64,000 nucleotides of DNA from Streptomyces sp. SLBN-31 (GTDB lineage: Bacteria; Actinomycetota; Actinomycetes; Streptomycetales; Streptomycetaceae). Position 1 is the first letter of the stretch; every line of letters starts with the position of its first letter. The stretch lies in contig NZ_VFNC01000003.1 of the NCBI RefSeq assembly GCF_006715395.1, forward strand, positions 310,001 through 374,000, read 5' to 3'. Shown here piece after piece: positions 17,310 to 26,105 of the stretch. A program made the translations under genes and the position numbers. The notes beneath the pieces are model-generated. The model did no database searches. It was not told the origin of the DNA and saw nothing but the letters and a program-made list of their open reading frames with translations.

Positions 17310-17693
17310 TTACACGTCGAGCTGGTCGGCGACCGCCCGCAGCAGCCCGGCGATCTTCTTTCCCGCGGTCTTCTCGGGGTAGCGGCCCCGTTCGAGCATC
17401 GGAGTGATGTTCTCGAGAAGGGTCGTCAGATCCTGGACGATGGACGCCAGTTCGTCCGGCTTCTTGCGGGTGGCCGCCGCGACCGACGGGGTCGGATCCA
17501 GAACCGTCACCGAGAGGGCCTGGTCACCGCGCTGTCCGGCGACCACGCCGAACTCCACTCGCTGGCCGGGCTTGAGCGTCTCCACTCCGGCGGGAAGGAC
17601 CGAGGAATGGACGAAGACGTCACCGCCGTCGTCACGGGAGAGAAAGCCGAAGCCCTTCTCGCTGTTGAACCACTTGACCTTGCCGGTAGGCAC
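17310..17693 (-). CDS. Cold-shock domain protein with C-terminal extension
   Basis: A 127-residue protein. Residues 1-66 form a cold-shock domain with RNP1 (KGFGFL) and RNP2 (VFVHSSV) that binds single-stranded RNA/DNA. Unlike ordinary 67-residue Csp proteins, it has a further helical region of ~60 residues ([20 protein letters not shown]) that may dimerise or bind a partner. The GTG at 17691-17693 gives the usual [10 protein letters not shown] start. It is divergent from the small membrane protein at 17858. Confidence 0.88.
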   Translation of the reverse strand: MPTGKVKWFNSEKGFGFLSRDDGGDVFVHSSVLPAGVETLKPGQRVEFGVVAGQRGDQALSVTVLDPTPSVAAATRKKPDELASIVQDLTTLLENITPMLERGRYPEKTAGKKIAGLLRAVADQLDV

Positions 17694-17857
17694 GTCTGTC
17701 CTCGTCCTCGTACTCGTCGGAAAACTGCTTCGGAAACGGCTCTTGATAGCACTTGGGCGGGTCGTCACGGACCCGCCGGTACCAAGGCTAATGGTCTTCA
17801 GGCCGGTGACAAGACGTCGCCGGGTTGTTCCTTCGCGCTGGGAACTACCCTGGTCCG

Positions 17858-18106
17858 GTGCGTGACAAAACCCAAACGAATTCCGCCGCGCCCGGTGACC
17901 GACTGATCCGTGCCGGCGCCATCGTGTTCTTCATCGGCGCCGTGGCCACTCTGGTCACAGTGGCTCCGCTGCTCCTGCACGCGAAGCCATTTCCCACGTT
18001 CATGTTCGGACTGAGCATGCTCATGGGCGTCGGCTTCCTGATCGCCGCCGCCGGAGTGCTGCGCTCGATCGCGGCCGGGCGGCGTCAGGCGCGGGCGGGC
18101 CGATAG
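17858..18106 (+). CDS. Small two-helix membrane protein
   Basis: An 82-residue protein with two hydrophobic segments (residues 17-40 and 46-68), a short N-terminal cytoplasmic tail and a basic C-terminus. GTG at 17858 gives [14 protein letters not shown]. Its last 22 nt overlap the 3' end of the convergent HAD gene. The function is not recognisable. Confidence 0.65.
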   Translation: MRDKTQTNSAAPGDRLIRAGAIVFFIGAVATLVTVAPLLLHAKPFPTFMFGLSMLMGVGFLIAAAGVLRSIAAGRRQARAGR

Positions 18107-18744
18107 GAGTCGGACCGGTCGTATTCGGCCAGCCAGGCCGGGAATTCCAGGAGATCGGCGAGAACGACGTCCGCGCCGGCCGTCGCCAGTTCCTCCGCGC
18201 TGCACGGTCCGGTCGCCACGGCCACCGACAGGGCCTCGGCCGTGCGCGCCCCGCGCACGTCGCCGGTGTGGTCGCCGACGTAGACCCCGGCGCCGTGCTC
18301 GCGCAGTGCCGGCGCCTTTCCCTCGGCCCACAGGTCACCGACCAGTTCGTCGGGCCGGATGCCGAGGTGTTCCAGGTGCAGCCGGGCGTTCGGCTCGTAC
18401 TTGGCGGTCACGACGATCGCCCGCCCGCCGGCCGCCCGCACCGCGTCGATGGCCTCGCGCGCGCCGGCCATCGCGGGCGTCGCGGCGATCGCGATCGTCG
18501 GATACATCGACCGGTACAGATCGGCCATCTCCTCGATGCGCTCCGCCGGGAACCAGTTGACCAGTTCCTCGGCCAGCGGCGGCCCGAGCCGGGTGACCGC
18601 GAGGTCGGCGTCGATGTACGTCCCCGTCCGCTCGGACAGCGCCCGGTAGCAGGCGTGGATGCCGGGCCGGGAGTCGATGAGGGTCATGTCGAGGTCGAAG
18701 CCGACGGTGAGGGCGGGCTGGGTCGTGGTGGCCATATGGGCCAT
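18085..18744 (-). CDS. HAD-superfamily hydrolase (phosphoglycolate-phosphatase-like)
   Basis: A 219-residue HAD enzyme. Motif I is FDLDMTLIDS (nucleophile and acid/base aspartates), the region after the cap carries the VVTAKYEP motif II/III segment, and motif IV is YVGDHTGD. The helical cap between motifs I and II contains ERTGTYIDADLAV, as in Gph/PGMB-type phosphatases. It should hydrolyse a small phosphomonoester in the cytoplasm; the substrate cannot be told from sequence. The start is ATG 18742-18744, with a second ATG three codons later. It overlaps the convergent membrane gene by 22 nt. Confidence 0.82.
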   Translation of the reverse strand: MAHMATTTQPALTVGFDLDMTLIDSRPGIHACYRALSERTGTYIDADLAVTRLGPPLAEELVNWFPAERIEEMADLYRSMYPTIAIAATPAMAGAREAIDAVRAAGGRAIVVTAKYEPNARLHLEHLGIRPDELVGDLWAEGKAPALREHGAGVYVGDHTGDVRGARTAEALSVAVATGPCSAEELATAGADVVLADLLEFPAWLAEYDRSDSYRPARA

Positions 18745-18810
18745 TGTGCCCGGCCCCTACGACGGCCGGCCGTCCGCCGGGTGTGACCTCCACGTACCTC
18801 GTCCGCGCGC

Positions 18811-19827
18811 CTACGCCTTGCGCTGCGAGCGCCACACGACGAACAGTGCCGACAGCACCGCCGCGCCCCGCACCACCCACGGCCAGGTCTGGGAGATCGC
18901 GTCGTTCATGTGCCCGTGCGCGATGGGGTCGCCCCAACGGCCCTCGTTGCGGCCCCACAGCCACACCACACCCGCCGTCACCGCCAGGCCGGGCATGCCG
19001 ACGACCGCCCACTTGGACTCGTTCTGGGTCAGGCGGCGGGAGGCGTAGGCGATGAGCCAGCCGAGCAGCAGGGCGAACCAGTTCCCGAGGACCGCCCCGG
19101 CCACGAGCAGTCCGGCGGCGATCAGCAGAAGCGGGTTGCTCCAGTGGCCGGAGGACAGCGGAAGGAGCCGGCGGCGGACGGCGACGGGCGCGCCGGCCTC
19201 GGGCACCACCTCCGCCACGGGCTCGACGGTCTTCCCGGCCTTCTCGGCCTTCTCGGTCGCGGGTGCCTGCTCCCGCTCCTCCTGCGGGCGCGGGGCACTG
19301 AGCAGGTCCGGGATCTCCACACCGCCGACGAAGCCCGGAGGCAGACTGTCGCCGAACCGCGCGCTGTCCACCCGCCACCAGTCGGGCCGGGTCGCGCTGC
19401 CGCCGAGTTCGTGGGCTCCGGCGAGGTGCGGCGGGGAGGGGGCGTCGGACGGGCCGGACGGCTTGTCCAGGGGTACCGGTCCGCTCGGGCGGGGGCGCGG
19501 TACGACCCGGCGCAGGCCCTTGCGCGGTTCCTCTCCCGCCGGTTCGTCGTCCCGCTGCACCGGCACGTGCGTGGGGGTCGCCGCGCCTCCCCCTGACGGT
19601 GCGCCGCCGGCCGCGTCGACGACCTCGTCGGGGCTGCCGAGCCGGTTGATGATCCGGCGCACCGCGGCCGGGCTGTCGACGGTGGCCTTGGCCCGCCGCC
19701 GGTCGATCTCGTTGCGCAGCTCCGAGACCAGCCGCATCCGGGCGGCCGAGGGCAACTGCCGCTGCTGCGCCACGTCGCCGACGCGGCTCAGATACTCGTA
19801 GACGACCTTGTCGCTCTCGATACCCAC
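18811..19827 (-). CDS. Membrane protein with N-terminal HAAS-like helical domain
   Basis: A 338-residue protein. Residues 1-80 are a helical domain (EYLSRVGDVAQQ, LVSELRNEIDRRR, INRLGSPDEVVDAA) like the HAAS/permease-prefix domains that precede small membrane proteins. A long Pro/Ala/Glu-rich linker follows, then four membrane segments from about residue 230. The linker contains an acidic low-complexity stretch (EKAEKAGKTVEPVAE). The start is GTG 19825-19827, placed by the GGAGGGG site 5 nt upstream. It is divergent from the XPB-associated gene. HAAS proteins usually pair with PadR regulators, but none is adjacent. Confidence 0.62.
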   Translation of the reverse strand: MGIESDKVVYEYLSRVGDVAQQRQLPSAARMRLVSELRNEIDRRRAKATVDSPAAVRRIINRLGSPDEVVDAAGGAPSGGGAATPTHVPVQRDDEPAGEEPRKGLRRVVPRPRPSGPVPLDKPSGPSDAPSPPHLAGAHELGGSATRPDWWRVDSARFGDSLPPGFVGGVEIPDLLSAPRPQEEREQAPATEKAEKAGKTVEPVAEVVPEAGAPVAVRRRLLPLSSGHWSNPLLLIAAGLLVAGAVLGNWFALLLGWLIAYASRRLTQNESKWAVVGMPGLAVTAGVVWLWGRNEGRWGDPIAHGHMNDAISQTWPWVVRGAAVLSALFVVWRSQRKA

Positions 19828-19960
19828 GAAGTCCCCTCCGGGGCGGGTGCGTTGGATACCCCGTCGCAACGACGGTAGCGCAGGTGAACACCCCGTTCTC
19901 CGCCCGTCCGCACCTTTCGTTGCGGAACGCCCCCATCTCGTACCCGCTAACGTGGGTCAG

Positions 19961-22465
19961 ATGAGCACCCCCGGCCCACGTTCCCTCGCAGAGGCGCTCC
20001 GGCTCAGGGACGACGCCTCCCTGTCGGAGCTGCTGCGTGCCCGCCCCGATCTCATCACCCCCGTGCCCACCGACCTCACGCAGCTGGCCACCCGGGCCGG
20101 TACCCGGGCCTCGGTCGTGCGGGCCCTGGAACGGCTGGACCGGTTCGCGCAGCAGACGGCACAGGCGCTGGCGGTCGCCGGGGACCCGGTGTCGTACGGG
20201 GAACTGCTCGGCCTGATGACCGGCGACCAGGGCGATCCGGCCGTCGCCGCCGCGCTCCCCCGCGCCCTGGGCACCCTGCGCGCGCAGGCCCTGGTGTGGG
20301 GCGACGACGAGCGGCTGCGGCTGGTGCGGACGGCCCGCGAACTGCTCGCGCCGTCCGCGCAGCACCCGTCCCCGACGGGGCTCGGGCCCACGGTGCAGGA
20401 GGCCACGGCGGGCATGTCGCCGGGCCGCGTCCAGGAGATCGTGACGAAGGCGGGGCTCGCCTCGACGCACGACTCGGTCTCCGCGGTCGCCGCGCTGACC
20501 GGCCTGTTCAGCGACCGCGCCCGCATGGCCGCGCTGCTCGCCGAGGCGCCCGCGGAGTCCCGGGAGGTGCTCGACCGGCTGGTGTGGGGGCCGCCATACG
20601 GCCAGGTCACCGCGGACCCGGCACCCCGGCTGCGCTGGCTGCTGGACCGCGGGCTGCTGCTGCCCACCGCGCCCGGCACCGTCGTCCTGCCCCGCGAGGT
20701 GGCCCTGCACCTGCGCTCCGGCCGCGCGCACCGCACCACCGAGCCGATGCCGCCGGCCCTTGAGGCGACGGCCGCACACCGTCCACAGGTTGTGGACGCG
20801 ACGGCGGCCGGGCAGGCGTACACCGCGCTGGCCACGGTCGAGGAACTGCTGAAGGACTGGGACGAGGGCGGCCCCGCGGTGCTGCGCGCGGGCGGCCTGA
20901 GCGTGCGGGACCTCAAGCGGACCGCCGTCGCCCTCGACGTCGCCGAGCCCGTCGCCGCCTTCTGGGTCGAACTCGCCTACGCCGCAGGGCTGTTGGCGTC
21001 CGACGGGGAGGCCGACGAACGGTTCGCGGCGACCCCGGCGCACGACGAGTGGCTTCAACAGCCCGCCGACCTGCGCTGGACCCGGCTCGCGGAGGCCTGG
21101 CTGACGGCGACGCGGACGGCGGGGCTGGTGGGCGGGCGGGACGCGAAGGACCGTACGTTGTCGGCGCTGGGCCCGGGCCTCGACCGGTCCGCCGCGCCTG
21201 AGGTGCGCCACCGGGTGCTGACCCTGCTGGCCGGGCTGCCGGAGGGCACCGCCCCGTCGGCCGAGTCGGTGCTGGCCCGCCTGGCCTGGGAACGCCCGCA
21301 GCGCCGCGAGGACGACCTGCGCGCCCGGCTCGCCCGCTGGACGCTGTCGGAGGCGGAACTGCTGGGGATCACGGGACGCGGAGCGCTGTCGGCCCACGGC
21401 CGGGCCCTGCTGGGAGCGCCGGCGCCCACCGCCAGGGCGGCGGAGTCCTCCGGGCCCGGCGACAAGCTCCCCGTGCACCACACGCCGGTCGTCGTGGAGC
21501 CCCTCTCCCCCACCGAGCAGGCCGTCGCCTCCGCGGCCGCCGCCCGGCTGCTCGCCCCCCTGCTGCCCGAACCCCTCGACCACGTGCTGCTCCAGGCCGA
21601 CCTCACGGCCGTGGCACCCGGCCCCCTGCAGCGGCCGCTCGCCGACATGCTCGGAGTGCTCGCGGACGTCGAGTCCAAGGGCGGGGCGACCGTCTACCGG
21701 TTCACGCCCGGCTCCGTGCGCCGCGCCCTGGACGCCGGGCAGACCGCCGCCGACCTGCACGCCTTCCTCACCGCGCACTCCCGTACGCCGGTCCCCCAGC
21801 CGCTGGCGTACCTCATCGACGACGTGGCCCGTAAGCACGGGCACCTCAGGGTCGGCGCGGCCTCGGCGTACGTGCGCTGCGACGACGACGCCCTGCTCAA
21901 CGAGATCATGGCCGACAAGCGGGCCGCCGCCCTGCGCCTGCGCCGCCTCGCCCCGACCGTGCTGGCCACCCAGGCCGCCCCGGCCGCCCTCCTGGACGGC
22001 CTGCGCGCGATGGGCTTCGCGCCGGCCGCCGAGTCCGCCGAGGGCGACGTCCTGATCACCCGCGCCGACGCCCACCGCACCCCGCTGCGCACACCCCCCG
22101 AGCCGGTCCCCGACGGTCCGCCGGCCCCGGACCCCACCCTTCTCGCCGCCGCGATCCGCGCCATCCGGGCCGGTGACCTGGCCGCGACCGCCCCGCGCAA
22201 GCCCACCGCCGCCCCGCTCGCCGGCGGCGACCTGCCCCGCACCGGCTCCGCCGAGACCCTCGCCACCATGCAGGCCGCCGTACTGACCGGCGAGGCGCTG
22301 TGGATCGGGTACGTCAACGCCGAGGGCTCCGCCAGCCAGCGCGTCATCGCTCCCATCCGCGTCGAGGGCGGCTTCGTGACGGCGTACGACCACACCGCGG
22401 ACGAGGTACGGACCTACCCGCTGCACCGGGTGACGGGAGTGGCCGAGCTCGCCGACGAGGCGTGA
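19961..22465 (+). CDS. XPB-associated protein with C-terminal helicase-related domain
   Basis: An 834-residue protein lacking Walker motifs. It matches the large actinobacterial companion of XPB-type helicases: a winged-helix-rich N-terminal half (RARPDLITPVPTDLTQLATRAG, several HTH-like repeats) and a C-terminal domain with LPEPLDHVLLQADLTAVAPGPL near residue 540. That domain resembles the helicase_C_3/Ssl2-like domain. The C-terminus has an WYL-like stretch (ALWIGYVNAEGSASQRVIAP). It is probably a partner or loader in DNA repair or transcription-coupled processes. galU lies between it and the helicase gene; all three face the same way. Confidence 0.78.
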   Translation: MSTPGPRSLAEALRLRDDASLSELLRARPDLITPVPTDLTQLATRAGTRASVVRALERLDRFAQQTAQALAVAGDPVSYGELLGLMTGDQGDPAVAAALPRALGTLRAQALVWGDDERLRLVRTARELLAPSAQHPSPTGLGPTVQEATAGMSPGRVQEIVTKAGLASTHDSVSAVAALTGLFSDRARMAALLAEAPAESREVLDRLVWGPPYGQVTADPAPRLRWLLDRGLLLPTAPGTVVLPREVALHLRSGRAHRTTEPMPPALEATAAHRPQVVDATAAGQAYTALATVEELLKDWDEGGPAVLRAGGLSVRDLKRTAVALDVAEPVAAFWVELAYAAGLLASDGEADERFAATPAHDEWLQQPADLRWTRLAEAWLTATRTAGLVGGRDAKDRTLSALGPGLDRSAAPEVRHRVLTLLAGLPEGTAPSAESVLARLAWERPQRREDDLRARLARWTLSEAELLGITGRGALSAHGRALLGAPAPTARAAESSGPGDKLPVHHTPVVVEPLSPTEQAVASAAAARLLAPLLPEPLDHVLLQADLTAVAPGPLQRPLADMLGVLADVESKGGATVYRFTPGSVRRALDAGQTAADLHAFLTAHSRTPVPQPLAYLIDDVARKHGHLRVGAASAYVRCDDDALLNEIMADKRAAALRLRRLAPTVLATQAAPAALLDGLRAMGFAPAAESAEGDVLITRADAHRTPLRTPPEPVPDGPPAPDPTLLAAAIRAIRAGDLAATAPRKPTAAPLAGGDLPRTGSAETLATMQAAVLTGEALWIGYVNAEGSASQRVIAPIRVEGGFVTAYDHTADEVRTYPLHRVTGVAELADEA

Positions 22466-22545
22466 ACCCGACCTCCGCATGCCTCCGCGCGGCCCGAGAG
22501 GGGCAGTCTCCCGACGGACCGCGACCGACGAAAGGGACCGACCCC

Positions 22546-23445
22546 ATGGCCACGACGATCCGCCGCGCAGTCATCCCCGCCGCCGGGCTGGGCTCCCGCC
22601 TCCTCCCCCTCACCAAGGCGATCCCGAAGGAGATGCTGCCGGTCGGCGACAAGCCGGTCATCGAGCACACCGTCCGCGAGCTGGTGGCGTCCGGGATCAC
22701 CGACATCACGATCGTCGTCTCCGGCGGCAAGGGCCTGATCCAGGACCATTTCCGGCCGAATCCCGCACTCGTCGCCCAGCTGCGGGCCGACGGCAAGACG
22801 GCCTACGCCGACGCCGTCGAGGAGGTCGCCGAGCTGTCCCGGCGCGGCCACATCACCTACCTCGACCAGCACGGCCCGTACGGCAACGGCACCCCCGTGC
22901 TCAACGCGGCCCGCCACACCGGCGACGAGCCGATCCTCGTCCTGTGGCCGGACGACGTCTTCGTCGCCGAGATCCCGCGCGCCCAGCAGCTGATCCGCGC
23001 CTACGAGGCCACCAGCTGCCCCGTCCTAGCCCTGCTCCCCATGGACCCGGCCGACTCCCAGCGCTACGGCGTCCCCCGCGTCAAGGAGGACCTCGGCGAC
23101 GGGCTGCTGCGCATCACCGGCCTGGTGGAGAAGCCCGAGCCGCAGGACGCGCCCTCCGCCTACGCGGCCATCGGCGGCTACGTCGTCACCCCGGGGATCG
23201 TCGAGGAACTGCGCAAGCAGACCAGCGCCTGGTACGAACACCGCACCGGCGAGATCTACCTCACCGACGCCATCAACGCCTACGCCGCCGCCAAGGCCGC
23301 CTACGGCCAGGTCATCCAGGGCCGCTGGTACGACACCGGCAACCCGCTGGCCTATCTGACCGCCCAGTTCGCGCACGCCCTAGCCGACCCCGAGTACGGA
23401 CCGCACCTGCGCCGCCTGGCGGAGCCCCCGGCCGACCGGACCTGA
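22546..23445 (+). CDS. galU: UTP-glucose-1-phosphate uridylyltransferase
   Basis: A 299-residue bacterial GalU. The nucleotide-binding signature is AVIPAAGLGSRLLPLTKAIP, followed by KEMLPVGDKPVIEH, and GPYGNGTPVL and VLWPDDVFV contribute to UTP and metal binding. VEKPEP and IGGYVVTP form the sugar-phosphate side. It makes UDP-glucose in the cytoplasm for cell-envelope glycans and for trehalose and glucosylglycerate synthesis, steps encoded at 42-46 kb. ATG 22546 follows AAAGGGACC. Its placement between the two XPB-related genes looks incidental. Confidence 0.93.
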   Translation: MATTIRRAVIPAAGLGSRLLPLTKAIPKEMLPVGDKPVIEHTVRELVASGITDITIVVSGGKGLIQDHFRPNPALVAQLRADGKTAYADAVEEVAELSRRGHITYLDQHGPYGNGTPVLNAARHTGDEPILVLWPDDVFVAEIPRAQQLIRAYEATSCPVLALLPMDPADSQRYGVPRVKEDLGDGLLRITGLVEKPEPQDAPSAYAAIGGYVVTPGIVEELRKQTSAWYEHRTGEIYLTDAINAYAAAKAAYGQVIQGRWYDTGNPLAYLTAQFAHALADPEYGPHLRRLAEPPADRT

Positions 23446-23500
23446 TCACCCGCGGTTGAGGCACACTGGACGTTTGGCCGTGCGGAAGGGAAGTGCCTAG

Positions 23501-25144
23501 GTGAACGGTCCTCTCATCGTCCAGTCCGACAAGACCCTGCTCCTGGAGGTCGACCACGAGCAGGCCGATGAGTGCCGTCGTGCCATCGCGGCCTTCGCGG
23601 AGCTGGAGCGGGCGCCCGAACACATCCACACCTACCGGGTGACTCCGCTCGGGCTGTGGAACGCGCGTGCCGCCGGGCACGACGCCGAGCAGGTCGTCGA
23701 CGCGCTGGTGCAGTTCAGCCGCTACCCGGTGCCGCACGCGCTGCTCGTGGACGTCGCCGAGACGATGGACCGGTACGGCCGGCTGACGCTGAGCAAGCAC
23801 CCCGCGCACGGCCTCGTGCTGACCACCACCGACCGGCCGGTGCTGGAGGAGGTGCTGCGCTCCAAGCGCGTCGCGCCGCTGGTCGGCGCCCGCATCGACC
23901 CCGACACCGTCGCCGTGCACCCCTCCGAGCGCGGACAGATCAAGCAGACGCTGCTGAAGCTGGGCTGGCCGGCCGAGGACCTCGCCGGGTACGTGGACGG
24001 CGAGGCGCACCCGATCGAGCTCGCCGAGGACGGATGGGCGCTCAGGCCGTACCAGAAGCAGGCGGTGGAGAACTTCTGGCACGGCGGTAGCGGGGTCGTC
24101 GTGCTGCCCTGCGGTGCCGGCAAGACGCTGGTGGGCGCCGGGTCGATGGCGCAGGCCAAGTCCACGACGCTCATCCTGGTCACCAACACCGTCTCCGCCC
24201 GGCAGTGGAAGCACGAGCTGGTGAAGCGGACCTCGCTGACCGAGGAGGAGATCGGCGAGTACAGCGGGACCCGCAAGGAGATCCGGCCCGTCACCATCGC
24301 CACGTACCAGGTGCTGACGACGAAGCGGAAGGGCGTCTACCCGCACCTGGAGCTGTTCGACTCCCGGGACTGGGGGCTGATCGTCTACGACGAGGTGCAC
24401 CTGCTGCCGGCTCCGGTGTTCAAGTTCACCGCGGACCTGCAGGCGCGGCGGCGGCTGGGCCTGACGGCGACCCTGGTGCGCGAGGACGGCCGTGAGTCGG
24501 ACGTGTTCTCGCTGATCGGCCCGAAGCGGTTCGACGCTCCGTGGAAGGAGATCGAGGCGCAGGGCTACATCGCTCCGGCCGACTGCGTGGAGGTCCGGGT
24601 CAACCTCACCGACTCCGAGCGGCTCGCGTACGCCACCGCCGAGCAGGAGGAGAAGTACCGCTTCTGCGCGACGACCGCGACCAAGCGGAAGGTCACGGAG
24701 GCGCTGGTACGCCGGTTCGCCGGGCAGCAGACCCTCGTCATCGGCCAGTACATCGACCAGCTCGACGAGCTGGGCGAGCATCTGAACGCGCCCGTCATCA
24801 AGGGCGAGACCTCCAACGCCCAGCGCGAGAAGCTCTTCGACGCCTTCCGCGAGGGCGAGATCAGCGTGCTGGTGGTGTCGAAGGTCGCGAACTTCTCCAT
24901 CGACCTGCCGGAGGCGACGGTCGCGATCCAGGTGTCCGGCACCTTCGGTTCGCGGCAGGAGGAGGCGCAGCGGCTGGGGCGGGTGCTGCGGCCGAAGGCC
25001 GACGGCCACCAGGCCCACTTCTACTCGGTGGTCGCCCGGGACACCATCGACCAGGACTTCGCCGCCCACCGGCAGCGGTTCCTGGCGGAGCAGGGGTACG
25101 CCTACCGGATCGTGGACGCGGACGAACTCCTGGCGGAGGGCTGA
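23501..25144 (+). CDS. XPB/Ssl2-type DNA repair helicase (SF2)
   Basis: A 547-residue helicase. The N-terminal ~170 residues form the damage-recognition-like domain. The RecA-like motor has Q-motif LRPYQKQAV, Walker A LPCGAGKT, Walker B VYDEVH, motif III GLTATLVREDGRESD (including the XPB RED sequence), and motif VI QEEAQRLGRVLRP. These match bacterial XPB proteins related to the TFIIH subunit. It should unwind DNA 3'-5' in repair. GTG 23501 follows GGAAGGGAAG. It pairs functionally with the gene at 19961. Confidence 0.93.
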   Translation: MNGPLIVQSDKTLLLEVDHEQADECRRAIAAFAELERAPEHIHTYRVTPLGLWNARAAGHDAEQVVDALVQFSRYPVPHALLVDVAETMDRYGRLTLSKHPAHGLVLTTTDRPVLEEVLRSKRVAPLVGARIDPDTVAVHPSERGQIKQTLLKLGWPAEDLAGYVDGEAHPIELAEDGWALRPYQKQAVENFWHGGSGVVVLPCGAGKTLVGAGSMAQAKSTTLILVTNTVSARQWKHELVKRTSLTEEEIGEYSGTRKEIRPVTIATYQVLTTKRKGVYPHLELFDSRDWGLIVYDEVHLLPAPVFKFTADLQARRRLGLTATLVREDGRESDVFSLIGPKRFDAPWKEIEAQGYIAPADCVEVRVNLTDSERLAYATAEQEEKYRFCATTATKRKVTEALVRRFAGQQTLVIGQYIDQLDELGEHLNAPVIKGETSNAQREKLFDAFREGEISVLVVSKVANFSIDLPEATVAIQVSGTFGSRQEEAQRLGRVLRPKADGHQAHFYSVVARDTIDQDFAAHRQRFLAEQGYAYRIVDADELLAEG

Positions 25145-25153
25145 GGCCCGCCC

Positions 25154-25534
25154 TCAGGGCGCGGGCAGGGTGAACACCAGCAGCAGCACGAACAGCGCCG
25201 GGAGCAGGGTGGCGACGGCGGCGAGGACACGGACGGGCAGCCAGCGCAGCTTCCAGGGCAGGGCCCAGGCGGTGGCGAGCGCGGCGAGGGTGGGCAGGAT
25301 GCCGTAGTCGAGGGTGCCGTAGATCAGGTCCAGGCGGGTGGTGAGCGCCGACGAGCAGTCGTCAGGGCCGCAGGCGTCCGTCGCCATGGCGGACAGGCCG
25401 CCGAAGAACAGTGCCACGGGGCCCAGGAACACCAGGAGAACCGTCGCGACCAGCGGCGGGATCCAGGCCCTGGGGTCCCGCCCGGCCGGGTCCGGCGAGG
25501 CCGGGGGCTGTGCCGCGAAGTGCTGTGTGGTCAT
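25154..25534 (-). CDS. Small membrane protein
   Basis: A 126-residue protein with three membrane segments (residues about 27-48, 72-92 and 100-124). A periplasmic CGPDDC pair between segments 1 and 2 could form a disulphide. ATG 25532-25534 gives MTTQHFAAQPP; the frame is open slightly further upstream. It is convergent with the XPB gene, 9 nt apart. The function is not recognisable. Confidence 0.65.
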   Translation of the reverse strand: MTTQHFAAQPPASPDPAGRDPRAWIPPLVATVLLVFLGPVALFFGGLSAMATDACGPDDCSSALTTRLDLIYGTLDYGILPTLAALATAWALPWKLRWLPVRVLAAVATLLPALFVLLLVFTLPAP

Positions 25535-25622
25535 ACGAGCAGTGAACCGGGGCGCGGGACGGCGGGGCACCGGTACGGATACTCATCCCACGCGTGGCCA
25601 CCTACTCAGGTGGTCCCGCGGA

Positions 25623-25805
25623 TCACCTGCGGCGGACGCCCGCTTCCTCGCCGTACTCGCCGAGTATGACGACGTCGAAGGCGGCGCCGGCGAAGACGCG
25701 GATGGCGCGGAGGGCGTTGCCGAGGCGGTGGGTGCCGTGGAGGTCGGAGACGGGGGTCGCACCGGACGGGCGACCGGGGGCTGGGGTGATGGTCGCTGCA
25801 CTCAT
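25623..25805 (-). CDS. Small conserved hypothetical protein (60 aa)
   Basis: A 60-residue protein. The first ~20 residues are Pro/Thr-rich, followed by a basic helix (HRLGNALRAIRVFAGAAFDV) and the ending VVILGEYGEEAGVRRR. The pattern looks like a recurring small streptomycete protein of unknown function. No transmembrane segment or known domain is visible. It is divergent from the HelD-like helicase across a 300-bp gap. Confidence 0.6.
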   Translation of the reverse strand: MSAATITPAPGRPSGATPVSDLHGTHRLGNALRAIRVFAGAAFDVVILGEYGEEAGVRRR

Positions 25806-26105
25806 GTGTCCATGGTGTCGTCCCGGACATAAGGAGAGCATCGGCCCAAGGTCCCCACTTGCTGTGATACCTGGGTACCCCCCGTGGGTGAAGGCGTCCA
25901 CCCGGGGATGGAAGGGCGAACCCCTAGGGGGAGCCGGGGACCGGGCCGGTACCCCCGGAAAAACGGTTGGCCACCGCAGCGCCCCCTCGCCTAAAATCTC
26001 CGCTCTTGCCCGCCTCCCTCGACGGAGCGCCGCCGACCGGACGGAAACCGGCCGGCATCTCGCAGCAGCAGTCACCCGACCCGCGGCACCTTCGGAGGCA
26101 CCCCC
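25806..26105. other. Divergent intergenic region upstream of HelD-like gene
   Basis: A 300-bp region between two outward-facing genes. It contains GC-rich partial inverted repeats (CCTAGGGG, GGTACCCCC) near 25930-25960 that could form hairpins in a leader. GGAGG at 26094-26098 is the ribosome binding site for the helicase. I found no good match to the rifamycin-associated element known upstream of some helD/helR genes. Confidence 0.5.

Noticed and set aside
18335..22480. A 1381-codon open frame on the minus strand opposite the XPB companion and HAD genes
   Set aside because: It is antisense to well-supported genes, is Arg/Gly/Ala low complexity, and has no RBS or domain; typical of GC-rich shadow frames.
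25806..26105. A rifamycin-associated element before the HelD-like gene
   Set aside because: I could not find a convincing match to the element; GC-rich partial repeats there do not fit.
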